Notes: a model not told the origin generated them from the letters alone. Shown: positions 1-10,832, counted from the stretch's first letter. The stretch: 14,845 bases of DNA from Acidithiobacillus sp. (GCA_027445725.1 DAIAVG010000015.1:1-14845), one strand, 5' to 3'. Program-made: numbers and translations.

Positions 1-555
1 GAAGCGGGGGTTGAACCCAACTCGGTAACGGAAACCTTTGTCGCCGCCAAGTTTTACATCGATAACTGGCGCTGGCGCGGCGTGCCATTTTACCTGCGTA
101 CTGGCAAGCGCCTCACCGCCAAATCCTCCAGCGTCGCGATCCGCTTTCGCCATACGCCACAGCAACTTTTTCGCGAAACCAGCATTGAGCGCATTGAACC
201 CAACTGGATACTACTTTCCCTCGAGCCCGAAAGCCTTAAAATCGAAATCCAGATCAAGGAACCTGGTCTGGAAATGCGCGTCCGCCCCGTACAACTCAAC
301 GCATCTTACCGCAAAGATGGTGAGCAGGAGCTGGATGCCTATGAGGCCCTGCTGCTGGATGTGATGCAAGGCGATAAAGCCCTGTTCATCCGCTTTGACG
401 AGGTCGAATGGGCCTGGCGCGTCGTCGACCCCATCATCAAGTCCTGGGGACGGGAGACCGACTACATCCTCACCTACCCCGCTGGCTCCTGGGGACCAGA
501 CGAGGCCACCCGGATCATGGACAAAGAAGACCACTACTGGCGTAACCAAACGTAA
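1..555 (+). CDS. zwf: Glucose-6-phosphate 1-dehydrogenase, C-terminal part (5' end outside window)
   Basis: Oxidises glucose-6-phosphate to 6-phosphogluconolactone with NAD(P)+, the entry step of the oxidative pentose phosphate pathway, in the cytoplasm. The frame is open from base 1, so the gene begins upstream; about 184 residues are visible of a family usually near 490. Seen directly: the segment TETFVAAKFYIDNWRWRGVP followed by FYLRTGKRL, the conserved block of the G6PDH C-terminal domain, then the helix-rich tail with YEALLLDVMQGDKALFIRFDE and the end region PAGSWGPDEA. It stops at TAA 553-555. The tal start lies 19 bases after the stop, so the two are very likely co-transcribed. An internal ATG at 82 is not the true start because the conserved protein continues upstream of it. 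Confidence 0.96.
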   Translation, partial: EAGVEPNSVTETFVAAKFYIDNWRWRGVPFYLRTGKRLTAKSSSVAIRFRHTPQQLFRETSIERIEPNWILLSLEPESLKIEIQIKEPGLEMRVRPVQLNASYRKDGEQELDAYEALLLDVMQGDKALFIRFDEVEWAWRVVDPIIKSWGRETDYILTYPAGSWGPDEATRIMDKEDHYWRNQT

Positions 556-574
556 CCATTCTGGAGAATACTTG

Positions 575-1654
575 ATGACATCCATATCGATCACCCAGCT
601 ACAAGCCAGTGGACAAAGTCTCTGGATTGACAATATCAGTCGTTCCATGCTGGATTCGGCTACACTGGTGCGCTATATTCAGGAATTCGGAATCGTCGGT
701 CTCACTTCCAATCCCACCATCTTTGATCAGGCCTTGCACGCGAGCGATGTGTACGACGACATGGTGCAGGAGATGGCACATCAATCGCTGAGTAATGAAG
801 AACTTTTCTTTACGTTGGCTCTCCAGGATTTGACTCGCGCCTCCCGGCTGTTCCAACCTATTCATGCCAGTACCCACGGTACAGATGGCTGGGTATCGTT
901 GGAAGTGTCGCCGTTGTTAGCCAATGACACGGCCACGACCATAGAACAGGCCCTCAAGCTCCATGCTCAGGCAGGGCTTTTCAACTTGTTGATCAAGATT
1001 CCGGGAACTCCTGCGGGCATGCCGGCCATTGCCCAAACCATCGCCTCGGGCGTTCCCGTAAATGTGACCTTACTTTTCTCTCCTGATCAGTACCGCGCAG
1101 CCGCTTCGGCTTATATGGCCGGGCTGGAAAGTCGCCTGGAACAGGGCAAGGATCTGCGCGTTGGATCCGTCGCTTCGATCTTCATTAGTCGATGGGACCA
1201 GGCGGTAAAGAACCGCGTGCCGCCACATTTGCAAAACAAGGTCGGTATAGCGGTTGCACACTCCTGCTACAACGCTTATCTGGAGGTCCTGCAGAGTGAT
1301 CGATGGCTTCGCTTGGCCCATGCCGGAGCCCAGCCGCAAAAACTTTTATGGGCGAGCACCGGTACCAAAGACCCGCAAGCATCGGATGTCTTATATGTGG
1401 ATGCACTGATCGCTCCCGGCACCATCAATACCGTCCCGGAAAAAACGCTTGTCGCCTTCTCCGAGCACGGTCGTGGCGAACAGGTCATGGCAGAGCAGGC
1501 CAGCGACATGCATGCCGTTCTACAAACACTTTCGGAGCTGGGGCTCGATATCCCAACACTGGGGGACCAACTGCAGCGCGATGGGGCCAAGGCATTCGTC
1601 GACTCATGGGATGATCTGATGCAAACCATTGCCACCAAAAGATCCACAGTCTGA
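575..1654 (+). CDS. tal: Transaldolase
   Basis: Transfers a dihydroxyacetone unit between sugar phosphates (sedoheptulose-7-phosphate and glyceraldehyde-3-phosphate to fructose-6-phosphate and erythrose-4-phosphate) in the non-oxidative pentose phosphate pathway. The 359-residue product fits the long transaldolase class found beside zwf in many bacteria. Seen: the first family signature VGLTSNPTIF at residues 41-50 and the Schiff-base lysine block LLIKIPGTPAGMPAI with K141. The start is the ATG at 575, preceded by GGAG at 563-566 with an 8-base gap; MTSISITQLQ then leads straight into the conserved fold. The frame is open further upstream to 395, but that part overlaps the zwf coding region out of frame and is not conserved-looking. 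A TTG directly before the ATG (572) is a less likely start. It forms a zwf-tal unit. Confidence 0.95.
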   Translation: MTSISITQLQASGQSLWIDNISRSMLDSATLVRYIQEFGIVGLTSNPTIFDQALHASDVYDDMVQEMAHQSLSNEELFFTLALQDLTRASRLFQPIHASTHGTDGWVSLEVSPLLANDTATTIEQALKLHAQAGLFNLLIKIPGTPAGMPAIAQTIASGVPVNVTLLFSPDQYRAAASAYMAGLESRLEQGKDLRVGSVASIFISRWDQAVKNRVPPHLQNKVGIAVAHSCYNAYLEVLQSDRWLRLAHAGAQPQKLLWASTGTKDPQASDVLYVDALIAPGTINTVPEKTLVAFSEHGRGEQVMAEQASDMHAVLQTLSELGLDIPTLGDQLQRDGAKAFVDSWDDLMQTIATKRSTV

Positions 1655-1925
1655 GGTGTGGCCATAGCTGCCTCTGGGAGGAATCAAAATCAATTATCCA
1701 GTAACAAGGATTATCCTCTTGGCATGCCCTGGATCACCATGCTCAACCCCTCAAAAAAGCCTGCTCTTCACAGGGTAAGGTCAGGACTCCGTCAATGTCG
1801 CCTGATATAATTGCGGCGGCGTGACTGCTGCCAATTTTACCGGCGATTTAAGATGTACTGAGGGTGAAAACAAGGTGGTTGAAGGGCTTTCCGGGTGGAA
1901 ATGGCCCTTATAGTGACGGATGTGA

Positions 1926-1971
1926 ATCAGCGTCATCGTTTGGCCATCGATCAGTGTCATAGCTGGCCACC
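1926..1971 (+). repeat. Imperfect tandem repeat of about 22-23 bases
   Basis: Two adjacent copies are visible: 1926-1948 begins ATCAGCGTCATC and ends TTTGGCCATC; 1950-1971 begins ATCAGTGTCATA and ends CTGGCCACC. They share the plan ATCAGYGTCAT...TGGCCAYC with a one-base length difference. A third TGGCCATC occurs at 2077-2084 in the context CAGAACTGGCCATCTTTACG. Such spaced copies are typical of transposase-binding repeats at IS21-family ends, so this is offered as a possible remnant of such an end. Confidence 0.5.
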
Positions 1972-2254
1972 CATAGCCACAGCTAGAGTTTCTCTAACAT
2001 ACTGTTCATACATAGCATATTCTGTGATAGTTTAGGAGACGGGTGGCTACGATTGATGCTATTTTATCCCCAGAACTGGCCATCTTTACGCGCTGATTCA
2101 CAGCTTCTGGGGAGGGTGAGTTTCGGAGCGTTCATGCGGGGCGGTATATATATACTTACCGCATCGCGCACCGAAGTCCATAGAGGGCCTTTGAGCTATT
2201 GGATCATGAGGTTAGATTAGAGATTGACATAGTTTTGGGTATTCAATACCTTTG

Positions 2255-2271
2255 CGGAACGGCTAGTTCCG
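2255..2271. other. Small perfect hairpin/dyad near the antiporter 3' end
   Basis: CGGAAC and GTTCCG form perfect 6-base arms around the loop GGCTA. It lies about 50 bases beyond the antiporter stop on the minus strand. Read in that direction no T-run follows, so it does not qualify as an ordinary intrinsic terminator. It could aid 3' end formation or be a chance dyad. Confidence 0.25.
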
Positions 2272-2319
2272 AGCATCCCATACTTATTTGAAAGGCAATA
2301 GCATATAACTCCAAAAAAT

Positions 2320-3939
2320 TCAGGGCAATTTCTTTTCCATGGATTCTTGATCCAGCAGCAGTAAGCGCTCTATTACCCCATCAATATTAGTCTCAACCTC
2401 CAGCAGTCCGGCATCGATATCTGCTGTCAGCCGCTCAAAATTCTCGTGCCCTATGAGACTCTCTTGACGTGCGTCCAGTAGTCGCTGTTTCTGCATGGTC
2501 AGCAGCTGTCGATATAAGCGAGAAAATTCGGTGCGGAAGCGATCCTCATCAGCAATATCGAGCTTTGCGAGTCTGTCTTTAGCGTCTTCGCTTTCCTGGC
2601 TATAGTGCGTAGCCAAAGCATCGAGCGCCTGCGGATCCAGCACGCCCTCTTGACGCAACCGATCAATCTCCTGGACCCCCATTTGCGCCAAGGTAAGGCG
2701 CATGCGCTGCATCTCGAAATCGGCGGGAAGGTGCCTGCGGCTGAGTACCCCCAAGGCGCGGGCTACCGGCGATATGCTTAGGCCCTGAATCAAAATGGTC
2801 AACAAAACCACACCAAAAACGAGATTGATCAACATCTCCCGGAAGGGGAAGTGCTGCGGAAGGCTCAAGGCCAACACCATGGATAACGCGCCACGAATGC
2901 CACCCCAGATCAGTACAAAATTCCACGACCACGGCATTCGCGCGCGAGACCGGCTCAGCAAAGCCCCCATGCTATAGATGACTGCCCCTCGCGCAAGGGT
3001 AATGGCTACATAAGCCGCTACCACCAAGGGCCATATCCGGAGTAAATCGGGTAAGCGAATGGTGAGCCCCACCAGCAGGAAGATCAGGGAATTCAACGCA
3101 AAACTGATGTACTCCCAAAAAGTATTCACCGCGAGCCTGACCGAGGGAGACATACCCTTTTTGGCGCCATAGTTTCCGCAAATCAGGCCCGCCACGACCG
3201 TACTGATGACCCCGGAATAACCCAGTTGCATGGCAACCAGAAAGCTCCCATACGCAGCGAGTATAGTGAAGGTGATTTCCACCATGCCGTCATTGACTCG
3301 TTTGATAACTTCTGAACTCAGCCATCCAAAGATAGTGCCTAGTAAAGCACCGCCACCCACCACGGCCAAAAACTCCACCGTCAGCGCGGACACTGTCACT
3401 GGTTTCCCCACGGCTATTGCCAGGAACAAGGTGAAGAAAACAATAGCCGTTCCATCATTCAGCAGGCTTTCGCTCTCCACCAGAAAGGTGAGCCGTTGTG
3501 GAGCCTGCAACTCGCGAAAGATGGCCACAACCGAAATCGGATCTGTCGCTGCGACGGCGGCGCCAAACACTAAGGCAACACCGAGCGGCATACTCACTAC
3601 CGTCAAATCCGGCAAGTAACGACTGGTCCAGAGGAATACGAACGCAGTCACCACCATGGACACCAGCACGCCGGGTACGGCAAGGCCAAAAATAGCCAGG
3701 CGATCGCGCCATAAAGCGCTGGCGGACAGATGATACGCCGACTCAAAAACCAGTCCCGGCAGAAAGATGGTGAACAAAAGATCATGCGTCAGGACCGGCG
3801 CTGGAAACAGCTGGAGCGTTCCCAGTAACAGTCCGCCTAAGACCAGGGCAACCGTATAGGGTATGCGTAGTCGGTTGGCCACCACCGCCAACAAGGATGC
3901 GGCTACGAACAGATAGAGAATGACAGTTTCCGGTATCAT
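2320..3939 (-). CDS. Cation/proton antiporter, CPA1 (NhaP-like) family
   Basis: Inner-membrane exchanger expected to swap Na+ or K+ for H+, useful for pH and ion balance; the exact ion cannot be read from sequence. The 539-residue protein has about 12 hydrophobic helices over residues 1-395, then a charged, helical cytoplasmic tail (about 400-539, rich in E, R, Q and L). Seen: AATDPISVVAIF at 130-140, the ion-site block ESESLLNDGTAIVFF with the Asn-Asp pair at 161-162 typical of electroneutral CPA1 exchangers, and GGIRGALSMVLALSLP at 346-361. The start is the ATG at 3937-3939, with AGGA a few bases upstream; an in-frame ATG further up is followed at once by a TAG stop. The tail resembles regulatory tails of NHE-like bacterial exchangers. 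The upstream small gene at 4059-4364 may share its transcript. Confidence 0.9.
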   Translation of the reverse strand: MIPETVILYLFVAASLLAVVANRLRIPYTVALVLGGLLLGTLQLFPAPVLTHDLLFTIFLPGLVFESAYHLSASALWRDRLAIFGLAVPGVLVSMVVTAFVFLWTSRYLPDLTVVSMPLGVALVFGAAVAATDPISVVAIFRELQAPQRLTFLVESESLLNDGTAIVFFTLFLAIAVGKPVTVSALTVEFLAVVGGGALLGTIFGWLSSEVIKRVNDGMVEITFTILAAYGSFLVAMQLGYSGVISTVVAGLICGNYGAKKGMSPSVRLAVNTFWEYISFALNSLIFLLVGLTIRLPDLLRIWPLVVAAYVAITLARGAVIYSMGALLSRSRARMPWSWNFVLIWGGIRGALSMVLALSLPQHFPFREMLINLVFGVVLLTILIQGLSISPVARALGVLSRRHLPADFEMQRMRLTLAQMGVQEIDRLRQEGVLDPQALDALATHYSQESEDAKDRLAKLDIADEDRFRTEFSRLYRQLLTMQKQRLLDARQESLIGHENFERLTADIDAGLLEVETNIDGVIERLLLLDQESMEKKLP

Positions 3940-4058
3940 CGTTCCTACGTGCTATATCATTGAGTGAAAATCTGACGCACAACGCGTCCGTGTGAGGCAG
4001 CAGCCTGATTAACAACCATCACCATGTGCCCAATCACGCCACAGTCGCCTCCCAATGC

Positions 4059-4364
4059 CTATTTCTCTCCGGATTTACCGTCCACTTTTTTGAAGCGTCC
4101 GACTCGCCGAGATTCCCAATGGTAGCCAAAAAATGTAGAAATGGACCGTTTCTCCCCAAGGGGGATGCCGTGAATCAGAATCCGTAAAGGGCCCGCTTTT
4201 CTTTTCCGGAGCGCAGCCCTGCGCAAAGTAGTAATGTGATGCCGACCATCGCGCCAGATCCATACGGCCAGCATGATAAACACGAGCCATAGTCCCCCTA
4301 TCAAGAAAGCCGCCAGCATAGCACCCCCCATTCCATGGTTTAAAATGATCAGACCATCATACAA
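4059..4364 (-). CDS. Small basic one-TM protein of unknown function
   Basis: Not recognised. If started at the TTG of 4362-4364, the product is 101 residues: a short N-terminus, one strong hydrophobic segment (about residues 14-37, GAMLAAFLIGGLWLVFIMLA onward), then a very basic tail with RRAALRKRK and a final FKKVDGKSGEK. Placement of positive charge predicts the tail in the cytoplasm. An in-frame stop lies two codons before the TTG. The ATG at residue 12 (4329-4331) is an alternative start that would keep the hydrophobic segment. Neither has a clear Shine-Dalgarno sequence, which lowers confidence. It lies 119 bases upstream of the antiporter gene in the same direction. A real membrane protein is favoured by the clean hydrophobic-then-basic pattern. 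Confidence 0.45.
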   Translation of the reverse strand: MYDGLIILNHGMGGAMLAAFLIGGLWLVFIMLAVWIWRDGRHHITTLRRAALRKRKAGPLRILIHGIPLGEKRSISTFFGYHWESRRVGRFKKVDGKSGEK

Positions 4365-5219
4365 TCTCTATTCAGAAGTCCGCAAACCCGCTTAACATTC
4401 TCATGCTGGGCTTTCAGCCTGACCGCCAACGGTAATAAACTGTCTGCTTGGTCCGCTATGACTTGGTTTTGCCATAAGCCGAAACGCTGGAACCTGTTCT
4501 TTCAGAAAATACTTTCAGTTATTCATTGATCTTGGCCACTTAACCCGGTTTTCGTTCCAACGGGCCACACAGGCCCACTGCGTGTAAAGCTGATGACCGG
4601 GATGAAATTGCGGTTTTATTGATTTCATTCAGGCAGGTTGGCTTTACCGCCTTCATATAGATGCCCTGTTAACTAAGTTTTTGTTATTAAGTTCTCATTA
4701 TTGCCGACGCTACATTGGAGACATCAGCGCACAAAGCTCACATTGTCGTCATTGAAAATAACACGCATCATGATTCTGATATAACCTTCGATAGCGACAT
4801 TATGAAGCGTGTCAACTTCCGCAATGACGGATGCGATCCAGCAGTCCGCTTTATGGCTATTCCCTCGATGCAAGCAAAGAGCGTTATAAGTTTTTTCTGA
4901 CATGGTTATTTGGAAGTCGCGCGAGTGAACGGTTATGACTTTACAAATGGGGTTTGTGCATGGCCAATCAAGCGACAGCGTGACTACCGATGCCTGTTGT
5001 GTGTTGTCATGACTAGAGTCATCACTCAATGCAGTTCTCCTTTTCAGATCCCGGCCCCGGTGACTATCAGACTTGCCAGGCTATCCATGAATTCTTATTT
5101 TTACCCCTATATCCTGCATCCTTATTCTGGCTCCCAATTCTGGTAAGCCCACCATCAAGTACAACAACCGAACGGCACCGCATGGGAATACTGGACCGCC
5201 ATGCCCCGATTTGCCACGC
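4365..5219. other. 855-base gap downstream of gyrB, no gene supported
   Basis: The stretch is lower in GC than the flanking genes and gives only short ORFs on both strands that overlap one another (4715-4900 plus, 4724-5029 minus), both with TTG starts and no ribosome-binding site. Dyads seen: GGGCC-ACACA-GGCCC at 4562-4576, ATGAAAT and ATTTCAT at 4602-4608 and 4622-4628, and ATGACT-AG-AGTCAT at 5009-5022. None is followed by a T-run that would make a clear gyrB terminator. No tRNA fold or transposase was recognised. Confidence 0.5.
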
Positions 5220-7190
<1,971 letters not shown>

Positions 7191-7217
7191 TTATGTTCAG
7201 AATGATTTTGAATACGT

Positions 7218-9785
7218 CTAAACCGCTTGTTCAGAGTTCCTGGTTTCTGCTGCGTCTTGCACTGCCTCTTGCTCCACCTCTTTTTGGGGCTCTTTCTCGG
7301 CTGGCACTCGCTCAACCGACATGACGCGATCGCCGTTGTCCAACCGCATCAGACGAACGCCTTTGGCCGCTCTTCCAGTTTCCCGGATGCTTTCCACCGG
7401 CATACGCACCATGACGCCCTTGGCGGAGAGCAGAAGAATATCGTCCTCGCCAGCAACGACCACGGCACCCGCCAGCGGTCTTTTGGAGGCCACCACGCCC
7501 TGTGCCCCGCGTGCAGTCAGACGATAATTCGCAGCTTGCGTGACTTTGCCAAAGCCGTCCTCAGATACAGAGAGCACCTTGTCAGTCTCCTGCACAATGA
7601 GACCTGCGACCACCAGATCCCCTGGGGCCAGCCGTATAGCCCGTACCCCGACAGCCGTCTTGCCCATTTCACGGACGCCACCTTCTTCGAAGCGGATAGC
7701 CTTGCCTAGGTGGGTTATCAGTAACGCCTGGCTGGCACCGTTCGTGGGTAATACGGATACCAGTTGATCGCCTTCCTCCAGAGTGATAGCCCGAGTGCCC
7801 AGGTTACGTACATTGGCAAAGGTGTTGACGGCCACCCGCTTGGTCGTACCATTCGCCGTCACCATCAGAATGCTCTGGTTATCCATTTCGGACGAATGAA
7901 TGGCTAGGACCGTGGTCACCCGTTCATTGGTGTCAATGGGCAGCACGTTGGGAATAGCGCGACCGCGGGCGGTACGATTTCCTTCCGGAATCTGATAGCC
8001 CTTGCGCACATGCACACGCCCTGTAGTCGTGAAGAAAAGCAGTCGCGCATGTTTCGAGGTGGTCATCAAGGATTCCACAAAATCCCCGTCCCTGATTGCC
8101 GCAGCCTGCTTTCCGCGTCCTCCCCGCCCTTGTGATTTGAATTCGCCCAGGTCTTGTGCCTTGATGTATCCCGCACGGGTCAAGGTGATGACCAGTGGAT
8201 CATCGGGAATCAGGTCTTCATCCTCAAAACCATCTTCGCTGTCAAAAACAATCTCCGATCTGCGCGGCACCCCGTACTCAGCCTTAAATGCCGACAACTC
8301 CTCGCGAATCACCTGCATCAACCGTTGGTGACACCCCAGGATATCTTCCATATCCGCGATAGTCGCCAGGATTCCCTCAAATTCCGTGACAATCTTGTCG
8401 CGCTCCAGACCCGTCAGACGATGCAGGCGAAGATCGAGAATGGCCTGAGCCTGACTTTCGGTGAGGTGGTAGTGCTGACCAATGGCACTCACAGGCCGTC
8501 CGGCTCGGACCAGCAGTTCTCCCACGGCCTGATTGCCCCAGAGACGTTCCAATATGGCCGCCCTGGCTTCCGTCGACGATGCGGCACCGCGAATCAGCGT
8601 GATCATGACATCCAGATTATCCAATGCCACCATAAGGCCTTCCAGAATATGTCCGCGATCCTGTGCCTTGCTCAGCAAGTATTGCGTACGCCGGGTCACC
8701 ACGTCTTCACGATGTTTGACGAAAATTTCCAGTGCTTCGCGCAGCGTGACGGTTTTCGGGGCTCCGTTGACGATGGCCACCATGTTGACGGAGAAATTGG
8801 TCTGCATGACCGTCTGCTTAAACAGATTGTTCAGCACCACCTCCGCTACTGCTTCCCGGCGCAACTCAATGGCAATCCGCATGCCAGACTTGTCGGACTC
8901 ATCGCGAATATCCGAAATCCCCTCAATTTTTTTCTCCTTCACCAATCCGGCAATCGTTTCGATCAGTTTCGCCTTGTTGACCTGGTAAGGCAGTTCGACC
9001 ACGGCAATAGTGACCTTACTTTTTGCTGTTTCAATCTCCGCCCGAGCTCGCATAACCACCCGACCATTGCCGGTGAGATAGGCTGCACGGATCCCGCCGC
9101 GACCGATGATCAATCCGTGCGTGGGAAAATCCGGCCCTTGCACGATGTTCAGCAGGTCCTCTTGAGATGCGTCCGGCGCATCAATCAGGAGCAGGCAAGC
9201 GTTAATGATCTCCATGAGATTGTGCGGCGGAATGCGGGTAGCCATGCCCACGGCTATGCCTTCCGAGCCGTTGACCAGCAGATTCGGAAACGCCGCCGGT
9301 AACACCGATGGCTCGGTCAGCGACTCATCATAGTTGGGGACGAACTGGACCGTTTCCTTGTCGAGGTCTTCCAGCATCTTCATGGAAATGCGGGACAGCC
9401 GAACTTCGGTGTACCTCATGGCTGCGGGAGAATCGCCATCCACGGATCCAAAGTTGCCCTGGCCATCAATCAGCATTTGGCTCATGGAGAAATTTTGCGC
9501 CATGCGGACCATGGCCTCATACACGGCGGAGTCACCGTGGGGATGATATTTACCGATCACGTCACCAACGACACGGGCCGATTTTTTGTAGGGCTTGTTC
9601 CAGTCGTTACCCAGGTCGCGCATAGCGTACAGAATGCGCCGATGTACCGGCTTGAGACCGTCTCGGGCATCCGGCAGGGCACGACCGGTGATAACGCTCA
9701 TGGCGTAGTCGATGTAGGACTGCTGCATTTCATCTTCTACGGTGCGCTGGATCATTTGCTTGGCGAAAGGGGATGATTCTAACAA
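7218..9785 (-). CDS. gyrA: DNA gyrase subunit A
   Basis: Breakage-reunion subunit of DNA gyrase. The 855 residues show the winged-helix core with [20 protein letters not shown] (23-42), the quinolone region [20 protein letters not shown] (81-100) and the active tyrosine Y125 in [10 protein letters not shown]. The coiled-coil gate follows, then the C-terminal beta-pinwheel from about 530 with a GyrA box QGRGGRG at 552-558. The box argues for gyrase rather than ParC. The positions equivalent to E. coli Ser83 and Asp87 are S86 and E90, so the usual quinolone-resistance changes are not seen. The acidic tail ends in SEQAV. The start is a TTG at 9783-9785, chosen because AGAGGA lies 7 bases upstream; the ATG at codon 11 has no such site. 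It heads a probable gyrA-gyrB transcript. Confidence 0.95.
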   Translation of the reverse strand: MLESSPFAKQMIQRTVEDEMQQSYIDYAMSVITGRALPDARDGLKPVHRRILYAMRDLGNDWNKPYKKSARVVGDVIGKYHPHGDSAVYEAMVRMAQNFSMSQMLIDGQGNFGSVDGDSPAAMRYTEVRLSRISMKMLEDLDKETVQFVPNYDESLTEPSVLPAAFPNLLVNGSEGIAVGMATRIPPHNLMEIINACLLLIDAPDASQEDLLNIVQGPDFPTHGLIIGRGGIRAAYLTGNGRVVMRARAEIETAKSKVTIAVVELPYQVNKAKLIETIAGLVKEKKIEGISDIRDESDKSGMRIAIELRREAVAEVVLNNLFKQTVMQTNFSVNMVAIVNGAPKTVTLREALEIFVKHREDVVTRRTQYLLSKAQDRGHILEGLMVALDNLDVMITLIRGAASSTEARAAILERLWGNQAVGELLVRAGRPVSAIGQHYHLTESQAQAILDLRLHRLTGLERDKIVTEFEGILATIADMEDILGCHQRLMQVIREELSAFKAEYGVPRRSEIVFDSEDGFEDEDLIPDDPLVITLTRAGYIKAQDLGEFKSQGRGGRGKQAAAIRDGDFVESLMTTSKHARLLFFTTTGRVHVRKGYQIPEGNRTARGRAIPNVLPIDTNERVTTVLAIHSSEMDNQSILMVTANGTTKRVAVNTFANVRNLGTRAITLEEGDQLVSVLPTNGASQALLITHLGKAIRFEEGGVREMGKTAVGVRAIRLAPGDLVVAGLIVQETDKVLSVSEDGFGKVTQAANYRLTARGAQGVVASKRPLAGAVVVAGEDDILLLSAKGVMVRMPVESIRETGRAAKGVRLMRLDNGDRVMSVERVPAEKEPQKEVEQEAVQDAAETRNSEQAV

Positions 9786-10108
9786 AGAGTTTTCCTCTTG
9801 TAGCTGAAACTATTGTGGTTGCCGAGTGTATGGCTCCGTGTTCATATAACGCACCACCAATCCTTCGTGAGTATTGGACATAAGTCTTGCACCCGAACAA
9901 TGGTCCTAGCCACTTAAGCTGTTTACATACAGTTCGATTTTCGTCGATCTCTATTAGATTCCTTTCAGTAACTCCGTTTCATCTACAATATCCAAAATGC
10001 CGCCTGCAGCGAATCAAGTGTTGAACAGTCCAACGGTATTTGGCGTTTTCACTTTCATATATCACGTCCATCGCAACACCCACTACCCTGTTATCCAATT
10101 TGGCGCCG
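9786..10108. other. gyrA upstream region, no gene seen
   Basis: This is the leader and presumed promoter region of gyrA. It is relatively AT-rich and has no ORF of note. I searched the minus strand for paired -35/-10 boxes and found none convincing; TTATAT near 9852-9857 is the best -10-like word but lacks a good partner. A small dyad CTGT-N6-ACAG lies at 9919-9932, two bases too short in spacing for a LexA box. Confidence 0.4.
9793..9798 (-). promoter_or_regulatory. Ribosome-binding site deciding the TTG start of gyrA
   Basis: Read on the minus strand this is AGAGGA, 7 bases before TTG at 9783-9785. The next in-frame start, ATG at 9753-9755, lacks a comparable site. Confidence 0.7.
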
Positions 10109-10204
10109 ATGCGGAAGATCTCTTAACACTTTGGCCAGTTCGGCGGAATTGGATGCTGTAGATGCCCCCCATCTGCCCGCTTAGTGATAAAAGATCTTCC
10201 GCAT
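10109..10204. repeat. Long imperfect inverted repeat between the small-protein cluster and gyrA
   Basis: ATGCGGAAGATCT at 10109-10121 is the exact reverse complement of 10192-10204. Pairing continues inward through TTA/TAA and CACT/AGTG with one mismatch before each block, giving 22-base arms with 20 pairs (10109-10130 and 10183-10204) around a 52-base loop. Inside the loop is a second small hairpin, AGATG-CCCCC-CATCT (10160-10174). On the minus strand the structure begins only 8 bases after the stop of the 50-aa ORF. No T-run follows, so a plain intrinsic terminator is unlikely. Options are an RNA-stabilising 3' structure, a MITE-like element, or a binding site pair. Confidence 0.7.
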
Positions 10205-10212
10205 TGTGCTAT

Positions 10213-10365
10213 TTATCCGTGCGTTTGAATGGCCGTGGGAAGCTCACGGCGCATGCCCAATTCCATGGGTAATTGTAGCATATAGGCATTTATCTGCTGG
10301 TCAGAAATAACTTGATGAACGGCCACATAGAATATCGACACGCTCAGCACGGTCACAACCCCCAT
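10213..10365 (-). CDS. 50-residue putative membrane protein (or readthrough tail of the preceding gene)
   Basis: Not recognised. From ATG 10363-10365 the frame encodes 50 residues: a hydrophobic N-terminal segment MGVVTVLSVSIFYVAVHQVI, then an amphipathic part with QQINAYMLQLPMELGMRREL, ending TAIQTHG and TAA at 10213-10215. There is no clear ribosome-binding site. The frame is the same as that of the gene at 10396-10830, and continues upstream to its TAG stop with 10 further codons (GIGTLTFFPS). It could therefore be a separate coupled gene, the product of TAG readthrough, or the remainder of a longer protein cut by a point mutation. The clean TM-plus-amphipathic pattern suggests the sequence is or recently was under selection. 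A stem-loop follows immediately. Confidence 0.45.
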   Translation of the reverse strand: MGVVTVLSVSIFYVAVHQVISDQQINAYMLQLPMELGMRRELPTAIQTHG

Positions 10366-10395
10366 ACTGGGGAAAAAAGTCAGCGTCCCGATACC

Positions 10396-10830
10396 CTAGC
10401 CGTTCCGTAAATACTGGTTCAGGCTATTGGGATGCAACTGCACAATCCGCCACTGCGGTACACCTTCCGCATTCAGGGTCCAGAAGCCCAACCGGGCATT
10501 TTGCAGACAGACCCACAACAAGTGATGATTGAATTCTTTCAGCAATACCCAGACGTGGTCATCTTTCACAGGATCTGCAAATAGTCTGCCGAATAAAGGA
10601 TTATCGGTAGTCACTGCAGAGCGGACCTGCTGTGCCAGCCATTCGTCGGTGAGCGTGACCGGTTTTTGAGAAAAGCCCTGTACCCGTTTCCGATGGTAGC
10701 GATAGAGGACATAGAATCCGGCGAGCAGCGCCACAAAACTCAACAACACGATGCTGATCATGGCGAAAGGATACGTCGCGGAACTGATTTCTGCGCTTTT
10801 TGATGCCGACACGTCCGTCCCCGGCAACAT
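10396..10830 (-). CDS. One-TM protein of unknown function (144 aa)
   Basis: Not recognised. The product has a short polar N-terminus, one membrane helix at about residues 22-44 (MISIVLLSFVALLAGFYVLY) followed by the basic stop-transfer RYHRKR, then a soluble domain of about 95 residues with DEWLAQQVRSAV, HVWVLLKEFNHHLLWVCLQN and a tryptophan-rich end. The charge pattern places the C-terminal domain in the cytoplasm. ATG 10828-10830 lies 2 bases after the stop of the helix-turn-helix gene and has no ribosome-binding site of its own, so translation is probably coupled. It ends with TAG at 10396-10398; the same frame then runs on for 60 sense codons (see 10213-10365). Membrane anchoring beside a P-II gene suggests a partner or sensor role, which is inference only. 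Confidence 0.65.
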   Translation of the reverse strand: MLPGTDVSASKSAEISSATYPFAMISIVLLSFVALLAGFYVLYRYHRKRVQGFSQKPVTLTDEWLAQQVRSAVTTDNPLFGRLFADPVKDDHVWVLLKEFNHHLLWVCLQNARLGFWTLNAEGVPQWRIVQLHPNSLNQYLRNG

Positions 10831-10832
10831 GG

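Larger units (their letters stand above)
1655..2319. other. 665-base convergent gap, probable decayed insertion-sequence end
   Basis: No open frame of useful length is visible between the converging tal and antiporter genes. The stretch contains several short motifs of the form TGGCCA(T/C)C at 1941-1948, 1964-1971 and 2077-2084, and the words ACCGGCGATTTAAGATG near 1840. These resemble the multiple internal repeats and end sequences of IS21-type elements, though no transposase remains. I saw no hairpin with a T-run after tal; CCTCTGGGAGG near 1673 is too short to be convincing. The IS assignment is inference from motif style only. Confidence 0.35.

Noticed and set aside
395..574. N-terminal extension of the transaldolase frame
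   Set aside because: It overlaps the real zwf frame; the ATG at 575 has a good ribosome-binding site and begins the conserved protein.
2224..2252. TTGACA with a weak -10-like word as a plus-strand promoter
   Set aside because: The -10 match is poor and no plus-strand gene follows.
4724..5029. 101-codon minus-strand ORF and the opposing 61-codon ORF at 4715-4900
   Set aside because: Both use TTG starts without ribosome-binding sites, overlap each other on opposite strands and show no recognisable motif.
8154..9302. 382-codon open frame on the plus strand
   Set aside because: It lies antisense to well-supported gyrA; its length reflects codon bias of the real gene and it shows no family motif.
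9919..9932. CTGT...ACAG dyad upstream of gyrA as a LexA box
   Set aside because: The spacer is 6 bases where the LexA box has 8, and gyrA is not a usual SOS gene.
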